DNA of 61,674 nucleotides from Psychrobacter glacincola (lineage in GTDB: Bacteria; Pseudomonadota; Gammaproteobacteria; Pseudomonadales; Moraxellaceae): the NCBI RefSeq assembly GCF_904846215.1, contig NZ_CAJGZK010000020.1, positions 1 to 61,674 of the forward strand, in the 5' to 3' direction. The notes beneath the pieces were generated by a model. It searched no databases and had not been told where the DNA came from. It was given only the letters and a program-made list of their open reading frames with translations. Positions within the stretch are counted from its first letter, which is position 1, and each line of letters begins with the position of its first letter. Shown piece after piece: positions 19,016 to 28,356 of this stretch. Position numbers and translations under genes: made by a program.

Positions 19016-20317
19016 TTAGGCACGTGTTTCGCCATGACCATAAACAATCCACTTTTGTGAAGTTAAGCCTTCAAGTCCAACGGGTCCGCGCGCGTGAATC
19101 TTGTCCGTTGAGATGCCAATTTCGGCACCAAGACCGTATTCAAAACCATCGGCAAAACGGCTAGAGGCATTGATCATTACGCTTGCTGAGTCCACTTCGC
19201 GGATAAAGCGTTGCGACTTGGTATAGTTGTCCGTAATGATGACGTCGGTATGATGACTGCCGTGGGTGTTGATATGCTCAATCGCTTCATCAATGCCGGA
19301 TAATATCTTAATCGCGAGGATAGGCGCGAGATATTCGGTATCCCAGTCTTCAGCGGTGGCGGCTGATAGATGACCCTTAAGGGTGGCATTATCGTTCAAA
19401 ATAGCTTGCGCTTTATCATCAAGGCGCAGTTGCATCGCATTATCAGCTTCAACGATGGCTTCGGCAATTTTTGGCAACAGCTCATCAGCGATGGCTTCAT
19501 CGACCAACAAGGTTTCCATGGTATTACAAGTACCATAGCGATGGGTTTTGGCATTGACGCTGACGTTAACGGCAATCTTGGGATCAGCATCACTGTCGAT
19601 AAAGGTATGACAATTACCGTCTAGATGCTTAATTACAGGCACGCGAGCATCGCGACTGATACGCTCAATCAAACCTTTGCCGCCGCGTGGTACGATAACA
19701 TCAACATAATCGGTCATGGTGATAAGCTCGCCGACTGCTGCACGATCTGTGGTCTCTAGCACTTGGACACTATACTCAGACATACCAACGTTTTTTAGTC
19801 CCTCTAAAATACACTTGGCAATCGCTTGATTGGATTCGAATGCTTCAGAGCCGCCACGCAAAATGATGGCGTTACCGGATTTTAGTGCGAGCGAGGCAGC
19901 TTCTAAGGTGACATTGGGACGTGACTCATAAATCATACCGACCACACCAAGTGGTACGCGCATTTTTCCCAGATGAATACCCGATGGACGATAGGTCATG
20001 TCTGTGACCTCACCAATAGGGTCAGGCAATGCAGCAACGTCTGTTAAGCCTTGTAGCATGCCATCAAAACGGGCGTCATTTAACTCCAAGCGATCAAGCA
20101 GTGCGGCATCTAGGTCGTTTTTTTGACCATTATCCATATCGATTTTATTGGCAGCTAAGATATCTTGCTTGGCGTTCTTTAATACGTCATGAATCGCCAT
20201 CAGGGCAGCGTTTTTATCGCCCGTATTGGCAGCAGCCAGCGCTCTTGATGCGGCGCGCGCTTCTTTACCGACGTTTTGCATATAAGCGGTTACGTCTGTG
20301 GTATTGGTTTGACTCAT
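19016..20317 (-). CDS. proA: gamma-glutamyl phosphate reductase
   Basis: Second step of proline synthesis: NADPH-dependent reduction of gamma-glutamyl phosphate to glutamate semialdehyde. 433 residues, near the 417 of E. coli ProA. Recognised by [33 protein letters not shown], the catalytic cysteine in [10 protein letters not shown], and [26 protein letters not shown]. Aldehyde-dehydrogenase superfamily, cytoplasmic. proB is not adjacent in the window. Confidence 0.96.
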   Translation of the reverse strand: MSQTNTTDVTAYMQNVGKEARAASRALAAANTGDKNAALMAIHDVLKNAKQDILAANKIDMDNGQKNDLDAALLDRLELNDARFDGMLQGLTDVAALPDPIGEVTDMTYRPSGIHLGKMRVPLGVVGMIYESRPNVTLEAASLALKSGNAIILRGGSEAFESNQAIAKCILEGLKNVGMSEYSVQVLETTDRAAVGELITMTDYVDVIVPRGGKGLIERISRDARVPVIKHLDGNCHTFIDSDADPKIAVNVSVNAKTHRYGTCNTMETLLVDEAIADELLPKIAEAIVEADNAMQLRLDDKAQAILNDNATLKGHLSAATAEDWDTEYLAPILAIKILSGIDEAIEHINTHGSHHTDVIITDNYTKSQRFIREVDSASVMINASSRFADGFEYGLGAEIGISTDKIHARGPVGLEGLTSQKWIVYGHGETRA

Positions 20318-20662
20318 AAATATTCTTCCTTATAGTTATAAATAGAGAACAAGTAGCGCTCTAATGGCACTCTGCTATTTAACATAGAGGAGATTAGGTC
20401 GATAGTAAAGCCGATTTTGTGAATAGAGCTCGCTTGTTTTTATATGATAGTCATGATTGAGCATTGGATTGATGGTTACGTATTTTTAACAGAAATAGAC
20501 TGCAATTACTAAGGTAGTCGCTATGAATCGTCCGTATAGTGAGCGTTAAGAATCGAAAGATTCATTTCAACTGTGCGGTATTATTTCTGGAATGACTCGG
20601 TTGTATGATAGCTATTCATAGTAGAAATTAATCATAGTAAATAAAAATATTGGAGAATAAAC
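20318..20662. other. divergent intergenic region between proA and a small lipoprotein gene
   Basis: 345 bases. A small inverted repeat GAATC-GAAA-GATTC occurs near 20550. No gene or repeat family recognised; no confident promoter call. Confidence 0.35.
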
Positions 20663-20989
20663 ATGACAATCAACCAACAACACATGCAAAAATCTGGCGC
20701 TTATAAAAACTGGATGGGCGTTGGACTGGTCGCCGCGGCATTGACGCTAAGTGCCTGTGGTAAAAAAGACGAGGCACCGATAGAGACAGCGCCAGCAGCC
20801 GATGCGCAGACTGCGGTAGAAGAAGAGGCGACGGGTGTGGCTACTGCCGGCAACTCTGACGATGTGGCGGTTGCAACGGCTGGTAATGATATGGCTGTGA
20901 GTAGCACGGATGATGTCGCTGTGGCAACTGCTGATGATGCAGAGATGATGGACGGTACTGGAAGCGAAGAGCACGTCTCAAGCTACTAA
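20663..20989 (+). CDS. small acidic lipoprotein of unknown function
   Basis: 108 residues with an N-terminal lipoprotein signal: hydrophobic VGLVAAALTLSAC with the lipobox cysteine at residue 32, after an unusually long polar start (an internal Met at residue 8 is an alternative). The mature part is low-complexity, rich in Ala, Asp, Thr and Val, with imperfect repeats of (D)DVAVATA(G/D). I recognise no domain. TTGGAG lies upstream of the start, supporting translation. Terminator follows. Confidence 0.65.
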   Translation: MTINQQHMQKSGAYKNWMGVGLVAAALTLSACGKKDEAPIETAPAADAQTAVEEEATGVATAGNSDDVAVATAGNDMAVSSTDDVAVATADDAEMMDGTGSEEHVSSY

Positions 20990-21030
20990 TGTGGCAGATA
21001 AAACAGCGCCAATGCTATTAAAATGATAAA

Positions 21031-21066
21031 ATGAGGCCCATAACATACAATCAGTTATGGGCCTCA
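21031..21066 (+). terminator. terminator after the small lipoprotein gene
   Basis: ATGAGGCCCATAAC and GTTATGGGCCTCAT form a 14-bp perfect stem around a 9-base loop. The downstream T-tract is short. Confidence 0.7.
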
Positions 21067-21160
21067 TTTCATAAAGGCTATTTATCGTCAAACGCCTTTT
21101 TATCGCTACGCTTTTTTCACTTTATGTTTTCACTCATATTTATTGGAAGTCTGCTAAACC

Positions 21161-21952
21161 ATGCTTGATACTGCAAAGAACCCGACTCGACCTATCGCTT
21201 TAGACTTACAAGATATTCATAAAAGCTTCGGCTCATTGGCCGTACTGAAAGGCGTGTCTTTGACTGCCTATGACGGCGATGTTATCTCTATTTTAGGCTC
21301 GTCCGGCTCAGGTAAGTCGACTCTGCTTCGCTGTATCAATCTGCTCGAAAAGCCCAATCAAGGTCGTATCATCATCGGCAATGATGAGCTGATGCTAAAG
21401 CCAGCTAAGTCAGGCGAGTTGCAAGCGGCTGATATCAAACAGCTAGAACACTTACGCGCGCGTGTGGGTTTTGTCTTTCAGAATTTCAATCTATGGCCAC
21501 ATAAAACGATTATTGACAATATTATCGAAGGGCCAATACAAGTCTTAAAAATAAAAAAAGACCAAGCGATTAGCGATGCTGAAAAGCTGCTCGATAAAGT
21601 CGGTTTGCTGGATAAAAAAGACGCTTATCCGGCGAATCTATCTGGTGGTCAGCGTCAGCGTGTTGCTATCGCGCGCGCCCTTGCGATGCAGCCACAAGTG
21701 TTATTGTTCGATGAGCCAACTTCTGCCTTGGACCCTGAGCTGGTCAATGAAGTGCTTGCCGTGATGCGAGAGCTGGCAGCAGAGGGACGCACGATGCTGA
21801 TTGTGACGCATGAGATGCGTTTTGCTCGTGACGTTTCTAGTAAAGTGGTGTTCTTGCACCAAGGCGTTATTGAAGAGATTGGTACGCCCGAGCAAGTCTT
21901 TGATAATCCTAAGTCTGAGCGTGTCAAAGACTTTATGGCCTCACATCGTTAA
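21161..21952 (+). CDS. polar amino acid ABC transporter, ATP-binding subunit (HisP-like)
   Basis: ATPase that powers import of a basic amino acid. 263 residues with Walker [10 protein letters not shown]-loop FQNFNLWPH, signature LSGGQRQR, Walker B LLFDEP and the H-loop histidine in IVTHEM. The long insert between Walker A and Q-loop ([16 protein letters not shown]) is typical of HisP-type subunits. It begins the gene group that contains three binding proteins and two permeases (to 27345), but about 490 bases separate it from the first binding protein, so it may have its own transcript. Confidence 0.9.
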   Translation: MLDTAKNPTRPIALDLQDIHKSFGSLAVLKGVSLTAYDGDVISILGSSGSGKSTLLRCINLLEKPNQGRIIIGNDELMLKPAKSGELQAADIKQLEHLRARVGFVFQNFNLWPHKTIIDNIIEGPIQVLKIKKDQAISDAEKLLDKVGLLDKKDAYPANLSGGQRQRVAIARALAMQPQVLLFDEPTSALDPELVNEVLAVMRELAAEGRTMLIVTHEMRFARDVSSKVVFLHQGVIEEIGTPEQVFDNPKSERVKDFMASHR

Positions 21953-22255
21953 AATTAATCCATTGCTTAAATCTAGTAAAATTGCAATCTTAGCAATAAG
22001 TATTTAAAACGCCAAGATTACACATCAGTAAGTCCACCAATAGTAAGTTCACCAATGTTTTTATTACCGGATGATGACAGTCGGTATGCAAAACGTTTGT
22101 TTTTGATATTCTACTCAGGTATTATCAAAAGACCTATGGGCGGGTATTCATATCGCTTGCCCCTATATCTAAATATCTCACAGTCTGGATATCCAGTTAC
22201 CTGAATCTGAGTGTCTTATCTGGCAGGGACGTCAGGGAAAGATAGATTAGAACGC
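21953..22255. other. spacer between the ABC ATPase gene and the type-2 repeat
   Basis: About 300 bases with a 12-bp palindrome CTGGATATCCAG at 22185-22196 and a GGGC/TGCCC pair near 22139-22161. No gene recognised. Confidence 0.35.
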
Positions 22256-22403
22256 TATAATCAGTCCTAAATAAAAGAAATACAAAGGTTATCAATCACT
22301 ACTGAGGTTGATTTGCTTGCTGTGCCTACGCAAACAGAGGCTGCGAATAATTAGCCTGAGTGGTAGGGGTATTGTGCTCTTTTAAAAGTGGATCAACTGT
22401 ATA
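22256..22403 (+). repeat. 148-bp miniature element, type 2 (copy H)
   Basis: Same ends as the copy at 7280: left TATAATCAGTCCTAAATAAA, right GTGCTCTTTTAAAAGTGG then ATCAACTGTATA. The centre holds the shared core GCTTGCTGTGCC...CAGAGGCTGCGAA within arms CTACTGAGG and CCTGAGTGGTAG. It ends 41 bases before the start of the first binding-protein gene. Confidence 0.78.
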
Positions 22404-22444
22404 TTATAAATCATATTAAGAACCCATCAGAATTTAAGGAACGT

Positions 22445-23245
22445 ATGATGTCGAATTCTCGCCTATTATGGTCATCAATGACCGTTACTGCCGCGCTTAT
22501 GCTAGGTGCTTGTAGTGAGCCTAGCAATAAAGCTGCCAATACCAATGCAGATGCACCGGCAGCAGGAACCGCTGGCAAGACCATTCGTATCGCGACTGAG
22601 GGCGCATACCCTCCTTTTAACTATACCAATGCAGATGGCAGTTTGGCGGGTTTTGATATCGACGTTGCCAATGCTTTATGTGAGCAGATGCAAGCCAAAT
22701 GTGAGATTGTCGCTCAAGATTGGGATGGTATTATTCCAGGTTTATTGGCGCAAAAGTACGATGCCGTTATCGCTGGTATGTCTATCACAGCTGAACGCCA
22801 AGAAAAGGTTGATTTCAGTGAGCCTTACTTTGCTAATACGATGGTTTGGCTGACCGACACCAAAGGCAGCTTTGATCCTAAATCAATCAAAAATCTGACG
22901 CTTGGTGGTCAACGCTCAACAACGCCGGGTGCTTATTTACAAGACAATTATGAAGGCAAAGATGGCAATACCGTTCAGCTTTATGATAATTATGACAATG
23001 CTTATTTGGATCTAAAATCTGGTCGCAGCGATGCTGTACTGGCTGAAAAAGTATCTGCCAAATCATGGTTAGCAGACAACTCTGAAGGCTTCGGTATTGT
23101 GGGTGATGAGATTGACAATGATGACAATATTGCCATTGCTGTCCGTAAAGGCGATGCACTCAAAGAAGATTTTAATAAAGCGTTGAGTGAAATTCGCAGT
23201 AACGGTGAGCTTGCCCGTCTTGAGCAGCAAAACTTTGGTCAATAA
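22445..23245 (+). CDS. basic amino acid-binding lipoprotein 1 (LAO/HisJ family)
   Basis: Extracytoplasmic solute-binding protein of an ABC importer, 266 residues from the ATG at 22445, which AAGGAA precedes; a GTG further upstream at 22388 lies inside a repeat element and is unlikely. Lipobox LGAC, so anchored to a membrane. Domain motifs: IATEGAYPPFNYTNADG, LAGFDIDVANALC, QDWDGIIPGL, and MSITAERQEKVDFSEPY. The cysteine pair LCEQMQAKC corresponds to the disulfide of E. coli LAO/HisJ proteins. This family binds lysine, arginine, ornithine or histidine; the exact ligand is not deducible. First of three paralogues in tandem. Confidence 0.9.
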   Translation: MMSNSRLLWSSMTVTAALMLGACSEPSNKAANTNADAPAAGTAGKTIRIATEGAYPPFNYTNADGSLAGFDIDVANALCEQMQAKCEIVAQDWDGIIPGLLAQKYDAVIAGMSITAERQEKVDFSEPYFANTMVWLTDTKGSFDPKSIKNLTLGGQRSTTPGAYLQDNYEGKDGNTVQLYDNYDNAYLDLKSGRSDAVLAEKVSAKSWLADNSEGFGIVGDEIDNDDNIAIAVRKGDALKEDFNKALSEIRSNGELARLEQQNFGQ

Positions 23246-23286
23246 GCTTTCGTTAATGAGCTTTTGTTAATGAGCTTTCATTAATA
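23245..23286 (+). repeat. three tandem 14-bp repeats between binding-protein genes
   Basis: AGCTTTCGTTAATG, AGCTTTTGTTAATG and AGCTTTCATTAATA follow each other directly after the first binding-protein stop. Probably replication slippage; a transcript-processing role cannot be excluded. Confidence 0.75.
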
Positions 23287-23362
23287 AGCATTGATCGATA
23301 ATGGCTATTGCGTAAACGGCACAGGTATATACGGCTATTAAATATATTAAGGACTAACAACT

Positions 23363-24295
23363 ATGATAACTTCAATGACCTCGTCACTCACTAAAAAAGC
23401 CTTATGGTTAGCGCCACTTAGCGTTGCCATGCTGATGCTGGCAGGTTGTAATAATAGCGCTACACCAGTAGAAACTACTGAGGCAGACGCTGCAACTGAT
23501 GCGCCTTTAAATATCAAAATCGCGACAGAATCAAGCTATAAACCTTTTAGCTATACCGATGCAGATGGTAAGTTAATCGGCTATGAGATTGAATTGGTTG
23601 ATGCGCTTTGTGCGCAAATGAAAGCCAAATGCGAAGTTATCTCGCAAGATTGGGATGGACTCATTCCAGGACTGAATGCGCAGAAGTTTGATGCTGCCAT
23701 CGCTGGTATGTCAATCACCCCTGAGCGTAAAGAAGTGGTCGAATTTAGCGACCCTTATTTTCATACTGGCATCATTTTAATCGGTAAAAAAGGTGATGAT
23801 GTCAGTGTTGACGCTTTAAAAGGTAAGCCTATTGCCTCACAGCGCTCAACCGTTGCCTCGCAATATCTACAAGATAAACATGCTGATGCGGATATCAAAC
23901 TTTATGATACCCAAGATAATGCGTATCTAGATCTAACGTCAGGTCGCGTGCGGGCGATGATGTCCGATAAAGTGACCGGTATTGATTGGCTAAAAACCGA
24001 AGCCGGCAAGGATTATGAAGTCAAAGGTCAAGAAATCAGCACCAGCGATGATGCCATGGGTATTGCTTTCCGTAAAGGCGATCCATTGGTTGCCAAATTC
24101 AATAAAGCCTTGGCTGAGCTAAAAGACAATGGCACTTATGATCAAATCACAGGTAGCTATTTTGGTACCAGCTCAACCGCTGCTGCTCAAAAAGCAGTCG
24201 CTGCTAATGATGTCAAAGAGGTCGTAGTTGTAGATAAAGGTAATATCGATGCTGATGCAGTAATTGCTAAAGAAGAGCAAACAGCAGCAAACTAG
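23363..24295 (+). CDS. basic amino acid-binding lipoprotein 2 (LAO/HisJ family)
   Basis: 310 residues, start supported by AAGGA eight bases upstream. Lipobox LAGC. Same family features as its neighbours: IATESSYKPFSYTDADG, GYEIELVDALCAQMKAKC (disulfide pair), QDWDGLIPGL, MSITPERKEVVEFSDPY. It differs from the other two in its ligand-loop residues (ESSYKPFSY versus EGAYxPFNY) and has an extra C-terminal tail of about 40 residues (VAANDVKEVVVVDKGNID) that the family does not usually have. Ligand may therefore differ. Confidence 0.9.
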   Translation: MITSMTSSLTKKALWLAPLSVAMLMLAGCNNSATPVETTEADAATDAPLNIKIATESSYKPFSYTDADGKLIGYEIELVDALCAQMKAKCEVISQDWDGLIPGLNAQKFDAAIAGMSITPERKEVVEFSDPYFHTGIILIGKKGDDVSVDALKGKPIASQRSTVASQYLQDKHADADIKLYDTQDNAYLDLTSGRVRAMMSDKVTGIDWLKTEAGKDYEVKGQEISTSDDAMGIAFRKGDPLVAKFNKALAELKDNGTYDQITGSYFGTSSTAAAQKAVAANDVKEVVVVDKGNIDADAVIAKEEQTAAN

Positions 24296-24394
24296 TATCT
24301 GTGTTGGCAAATATGTAGTGATCATAAATTTTGAGCAATACATATTTGCTAACGCGTATCAAAATTTTACGACGTAATAACCTCAAGGATGATT

Positions 24395-25300
24395 ATGAGC
24401 AACCCTTTTGTCATAGGATCAGATTCAATGACCAATCAGCGGTTTTCAAAACCTATGCTCGCAGTAGCAGCACTTTTAGCCTTGGCAGGCTGTAGTAACG
24501 GTCAAAATCAGTCTAACGACAGTGCTAGCTCAGATGCCACTGAAACCGCTAAAACAGACTCGGCTTCGACAGATGATAATGTGCTGCGTATCGCTACAGA
24601 AGGTGCTTATGCGCCCTTTAACTATACCAATGCCGATGGGACATTGGGCGGCTTTGATATTGAGATTGCCAATGCTATCTGTGCAGATATGCAAGTAACT
24701 TGTGAGATTATGGCGCAAGATTGGGACGGTATTATCCCCGGTCTAAAAGCCGGCAAGTATGATGCTATCGTTGCGGCGATGTCGGTGACCCCTGAGCGCG
24801 CGCAACAAGTGGCTTTTACGGATCCATATTTTAGCAATACTCTGGTATTTTTGGCCAAAAAAGACAGCAGTTTTGATCCAAGCAATAGCAGCGATATCGA
24901 CTCCCACTCTATTGCCGCGCAGCGTTCAACCATCTCTTCGCAGTGGTTAGAAAAAGCTTATCCAAAAGCGGATATAAAGCTCTATGATACGTTGAGCAAT
25001 GCTTTTTTAGACTTGGGTTCAGGTCGCGTCGATGCCATGATATCTGACAAACTGCCAGCGATAGAATGGCTCAGCTCACCATCAGGTAGCAACTATGTGC
25101 TAAAAGGTGACGAGATTGATATCAATGATAATTTTGCGATTGCCGTACGACCAGGTGATGTACTGCAAGCCAAAATTAATACCTCATTGAGCAATATTAA
25201 AGCCAATGGTACTTACGATAAGATCAATCAAAAATACTTTGCTGTGCCAGCAAGTGCGACGCTAACAGAAGCGCCAGCTGTAGATAGTGCTACAAAATAA
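24395..25300 (+). CDS. basic amino acid-binding lipoprotein 3 (LAO/HisJ family)
   Basis: About 301 residues. Several in-frame ATGs (24389, 24395, 24428) are possible; AAGG sits six bases before 24395 and directly against 24389, while 24428 would give the most typical lipoprotein signal (MTNQRFSKPMLAVAALLALAGC). Lipobox LAGC. Family motifs: IATEGAYAPFNYTNADG, LGGFDIEIANAIC, QDWDGIIPGLKAGKYDAI, MSVTPERAQQVAFTDPY, with the cysteine pair ICADMQVTC. A strong terminator follows, so the permease genes downstream need another promoter or read-through. Confidence 0.88.
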   Translation: MSNPFVIGSDSMTNQRFSKPMLAVAALLALAGCSNGQNQSNDSASSDATETAKTDSASTDDNVLRIATEGAYAPFNYTNADGTLGGFDIEIANAICADMQVTCEIMAQDWDGIIPGLKAGKYDAIVAAMSVTPERAQQVAFTDPYFSNTLVFLAKKDSSFDPSNSSDIDSHSIAAQRSTISSQWLEKAYPKADIKLYDTLSNAFLDLGSGRVDAMISDKLPAIEWLSSPSGSNYVLKGDEIDINDNFAIAVRPGDVLQAKINTSLSNIKANGTYDKINQKYFAVPASATLTEAPAVDSATK

Positions 25301-25353
25301 AGTCTCAGTAATATTCGTATTCATGAGCGCATTAATATTGTGCTAATAAGCAT

Positions 25354-25388
25354 GAGGACATCGCCATTATGGTGATGTCCTTTTTTTT
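25354..25388 (+). terminator. terminator after the third binding-protein gene
   Basis: AGGACATCGCC, loop ATTAT, GGTGATGTCCT, then eight T. A textbook intrinsic terminator. Confidence 0.9.
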
Positions 25389-25396
25389 GTGCTACA

Positions 25397-25534
25397 TATA
25401 GTTAAAATATCTCAAAAACGCTACAGTACTGCTGGTATAAATTTTTTGCAGCCTTTGTCTGCGTAGGCACAGCAAGCAAGAAAAATTAATATCAGCAGTA
25501 CTTGATGTATCGATATTACTTTTCTCTGACTATA
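25397..25534 (-). repeat. 138-bp TATA-bounded miniature element, copy C
   Basis: Ends TATAGTTAAAATATCTC and CTCTGACTATA. Arms CTGCTGGTAT and ATATCAGCAG pair with one G-T wobble, unlike the all-Watson-Crick copies. It lies right after a terminator and before the permease genes. Confidence 0.88.
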
Positions 25535-25872
25535 TTTATGGACATGCTAGGTTTTTAGGTGTTATCAACCAACAGCTTTGCTCTCATTTGACTGAGTTAT
25601 CGGTTTTTTAAGGATATAGATATCTATTTAGCCAACGCTTTTACACGTCAGTATTAACATAGCGGCGAATGAATATGATAAAATCAGCGCACTTTTCTAC
25701 TGTGTCAATTATCACGGTAATAATCGTATCAATCTAGCGTTCATCTACGACGCAAATGACTTATATTTATTGGGTCTAAAGTACGTTTATTAACTGTATT
25801 CAGCTATTGATGCTGATTTTTTTAACTCATATTTTGCAATATTGCTAATATAAAGAGACTGAGTGGATAATT
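25535..25872. other. spacer upstream of the permease genes
   Basis: 338 AT-rich bases that probably hold the permease promoter. No gene or repeat recognised. Confidence 0.35.
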
Positions 25873-26607
25873 GTGTTTGATTTACAAGGATTTGGCGCGC
25901 TTTTATTAAGCGGCGCTACCGTCACCATACAGCTTGCCGTGACCAGTTTGATCATCGGCATGTTCTTAGGCTTGCTCGGTGCTACAGCAAAGCTGTCTAA
26001 TGTCTGGCTGCTGCGCAAAATTGCGACTGTCTATACGGCGACGATGCGCGGTATTCCTGAGCTGCTATTGGTGCTTTTTATCTATTATGGCGGCTCTATA
26101 TTGCTCATGAGCATCCTCAAAAAGTTCGGCTATAACGACTATGTCGAGATTAGTGCTTTTTGGGGCGGTGTGATGGCGTTATCTATCGCTTTTGGTGCTT
26201 ATGCGACTGAAATCTTTCGCATGTCGATTCAAGAGATTCCGATAGGGCAACGAGAAGCAGCGCAAGCGATTGGTATGCGTCCGTTTCAGACTTTTCATCG
26301 CATTACCTTGCCGCAAGTATGGCAGATTGCACTGCCAGGTTTGGGGAACTTATTTTTGGTTCTGCTAAAAGATACCGCATTGGTGTCGGTCGTCGGTCTC
26401 AAAGATATCATGTATCAGTCCTCGCGCGCGGCGCAGTCAACACAGCAGCCATTTACCTTTTATATGGCGGCGGCGATTATTTATTTGGGTCTCACCATGC
26501 TGATTACGGGCTTTATGATGTGGCTTGAATGGCGTGCCAATCCAGCGGCGCGTTATGCTAAAAAGCTCAGCCGTCAAACCGCTCAACGTCAATCGACCAT
26601 AGGATAA
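25873..26607 (+). CDS. polar amino acid ABC transporter permease (HisQ/ArtQ-like)
   Basis: 244-residue inner-membrane permease, GTG start with GTGGA about eight bases upstream. Five or so hydrophobic segments; the N-terminal GALLLSGATVTIQLAVTSL and TMRGIPELLLVLFIYYGG are typical of the HisQ/ArtQ family. The EAA loop that contacts the ATPase is EIFRMSIQEIPIGQREAAQAIGM followed by ITLPQVW. Pairs with the permease 12 bases downstream and, with the ATPase at 21161, would form the import channel served by the three binding lipoproteins. Confidence 0.92.
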   Translation: MFDLQGFGALLLSGATVTIQLAVTSLIIGMFLGLLGATAKLSNVWLLRKIATVYTATMRGIPELLLVLFIYYGGSILLMSILKKFGYNDYVEISAFWGGVMALSIAFGAYATEIFRMSIQEIPIGQREAAQAIGMRPFQTFHRITLPQVWQIALPGLGNLFLVLLKDTALVSVVGLKDIMYQSSRAAQSTQQPFTFYMAAAIIYLGLTMLITGFMMWLEWRANPAARYAKKLSRQTAQRQSTIG

Positions 26608-26619
26608 GGGGAAGACACT

Positions 26620-27345
26620 ATGGATTGGAATTGGCAGGTTATTTTTGATCATATCCCAGACTTACTCGGTGGCGCGGTATTGACCGCTCAGCTGGTGGTG
26701 GTGTCAGGTATTATCGGGCTATTTTTTGGTTTGGTTTTGGCGCTGTTACGATTGTCCAAAAATTGGATGGTACAGATACTCCCTTTTCTGTACATTTTCT
26801 TTTTCCGTGGCACGCCGTTACTGGTACAGATATTTCTGATTTATTACGGTCTTGGGCAGTTTGAGGCGGTACGTAATTCGTTCCTATGGGAGCCAGTATT
26901 GAGCCAAGCTTACTGGTGTGCCATTATTGCCTTTACCCTAAATACCAGTGCGTACTTGGCCGAGATTATCCGCGGGGCTATCCAAAATATTCCGCTAGGC
27001 GAGCTTGAAGCTGCCGATGCAATCGGGATGTCAAAGTGGCAGAAACTCACACGTATTACGTTACCGCGTGCTTTTGGTATTGTCGTTCCGGCGTACAGTA
27101 ATGAAGTTATTTTTATGCTAAAGGGCAGTGCGCTGGCGTCAACGATTGCTTTAATGGATATTACTGGTGTCGCTCGTACGATTAGTGCGCGCACTTATAC
27201 CTTGATGGAGCTATTCTTCGCTGCCGGTATTGTTTATCTGTTATTGTCGTGGGTGATTCTATTTAGCTTTAGACTGTTTGAAAAGCGTATGAATCGTCAT
27301 GCAAGCTATGTACCACCAGATGTGATAACGCATACGATTCCTTAA
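26620..27345 (+). CDS. polar amino acid ABC transporter permease (HisM/ArtM-like)
   Basis: 241-residue partner permease with GGGGAAG before the ATG. Motifs: FFFRGTPLLVQIFLIYYGLGQF and the EAA loop EIIRGAIQNIPLGELEAADAIGM, then ITLPRA. Hydrophobic throughout with a charged C-terminal tail. Together with the preceding gene it makes the heterodimeric membrane part of the LAO/HisJ-type system. Confidence 0.92.
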   Translation: MDWNWQVIFDHIPDLLGGAVLTAQLVVVSGIIGLFFGLVLALLRLSKNWMVQILPFLYIFFFRGTPLLVQIFLIYYGLGQFEAVRNSFLWEPVLSQAYWCAIIAFTLNTSAYLAEIIRGAIQNIPLGELEAADAIGMSKWQKLTRITLPRAFGIVVPAYSNEVIFMLKGSALASTIALMDITGVARTISARTYTLMELFFAAGIVYLLLSWVILFSFRLFEKRMNRHASYVPPDVITHTIP

Positions 27346-27427
27346 TTGTTTGGCATTGATATGGCTGTAGAAAATGCTGCATTTATTGCTAATAAAAATA
27401 TCCATAATTTTGCTGTGAGAGTCTAGT

Positions 27428-28144
27428 ATGAGTCAATCACCACATATGTCGTTAGCGAATGCTATTGTTGCTGGTGTCAATAACGATAACAACGTTAAAA
27501 ACGTTGATGAGCGCTTACGTGCGCCTATTGGCAAGGTCGTTTGTGTTGGCCGTAATTATGCAGAACACGCACGTGAGCTTGGCAATGAAATACCAAAATC
27601 GCCCATCTTATTTATGAAGCCAGCATCGTCCGTGGTCAGCGTGCATAATGATATTATCCGTCCAAATCCAGCGCTATATGGCGACACTCATTACGAAGCA
27701 GAGCTATGCATTCAACTGGCAGCCGACTTATCCGCAGCAACGATTGAACAAGCAAAGCAAGCGATAGGTGGCGTGACATTAGGGCTTGATTTGACCCTAC
27801 GTGACTTGCAAAGTAAGCTCAAAGAAAAAGGTCATCCTTGGGAGCGGGCTAAATGCTTCGATGGTGCTTGCGTACTTGCTGATTGGCTTGATCCGCAAGT
27901 ATTTGGTGATTTCAGTCATACCGACTATCAGCTCTATATCAATGATGAGTTGAAGCAAGATGGCGATAGCGCCCTAATGCTGTTTTCAGTGTATGAGCTA
28001 CTGGCAGAGATTAGCCATGCTTTTAGCTTGCAAGCAGGTGATGTCATAATGACTGGTACACCAAGTGGCGTTGGTATATTGCAGGCAGGTGATGCGCTAA
28101 CATTCAAGCTCAGTGACCATGAATGGCAGGTGCAAGTTCGATAA
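27428..28144 (+). CDS. fumarylacetoacetate hydrolase family protein (YcgM/FAHD1-like)
   Basis: 238-residue metal-dependent hydrolase or decarboxylase of the FAH fold. Motifs: GKVVCVGRNYAEHARELGN, SPILFMKPASSVV, the metal ligands in HYEAELCIQL, and DVIMTGTPSGVGILQAGD. This subgroup (YcgM, FAHD1) includes acylpyruvate hydrolase/oxaloacetate decarboxylase activities; which one applies cannot be told from sequence. GAGAG precedes the ATG. A terminator follows. Confidence 0.85.
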   Translation: MSQSPHMSLANAIVAGVNNDNNVKNVDERLRAPIGKVVCVGRNYAEHARELGNEIPKSPILFMKPASSVVSVHNDIIRPNPALYGDTHYEAELCIQLAADLSAATIEQAKQAIGGVTLGLDLTLRDLQSKLKEKGHPWERAKCFDGACVLADWLDPQVFGDFSHTDYQLYINDELKQDGDSALMLFSVYELLAEISHAFSLQAGDVIMTGTPSGVGILQAGDALTFKLSDHEWQVQVR

Positions 28145-28194
28145 TTTTTTATAGAAGCAGTATCGTATAAGTTTCCAAATACATTGACTATATC

Positions 28195-28227
28195 AAAAAA
28201 TCCCAAGTTCACACTTGGGATTTTTTA
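28195..28227 (+). terminator. terminator after the FAH-family gene
   Basis: AAAAAATCCCAAGT, short loop, ACTTGGGATTTTTT: perfect stem with a T-run. Confidence 0.9.
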
Positions 28228-28247
28228 TTTATCTGGTTTTCAACGTA

Positions 28248-28265
28248 CTGTCATAAACACTCAGT
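28248..28265 (+). promoter_or_regulatory. possible Pho box upstream of phoX
   Basis: CTGTCATAAACACTCAGT: the first half matches the PhoB-box consensus repeat (CTGTCATAAA) exactly, the second direct repeat is degenerate. It lies about 90 bases before the PhoX-family start, so phosphate-starvation control is plausible. Confidence 0.45.
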
Positions 28266-28356
28266 AGACTTGGGCATAATTCGTATTTTGATGATTGCAG
28301 ACACAAGACCGCAATCAAATTTTTCATGCCAATCAAGCCTAACAGCAAGGTGACTG

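Noticed and set aside
22388..22444. Extended N-terminus of the first binding lipoprotein
   Set aside because: The GTG start lies inside the type-2 repeat, and the extension would spoil the lipoprotein signal; ATG at 22445 has AAGGAA.
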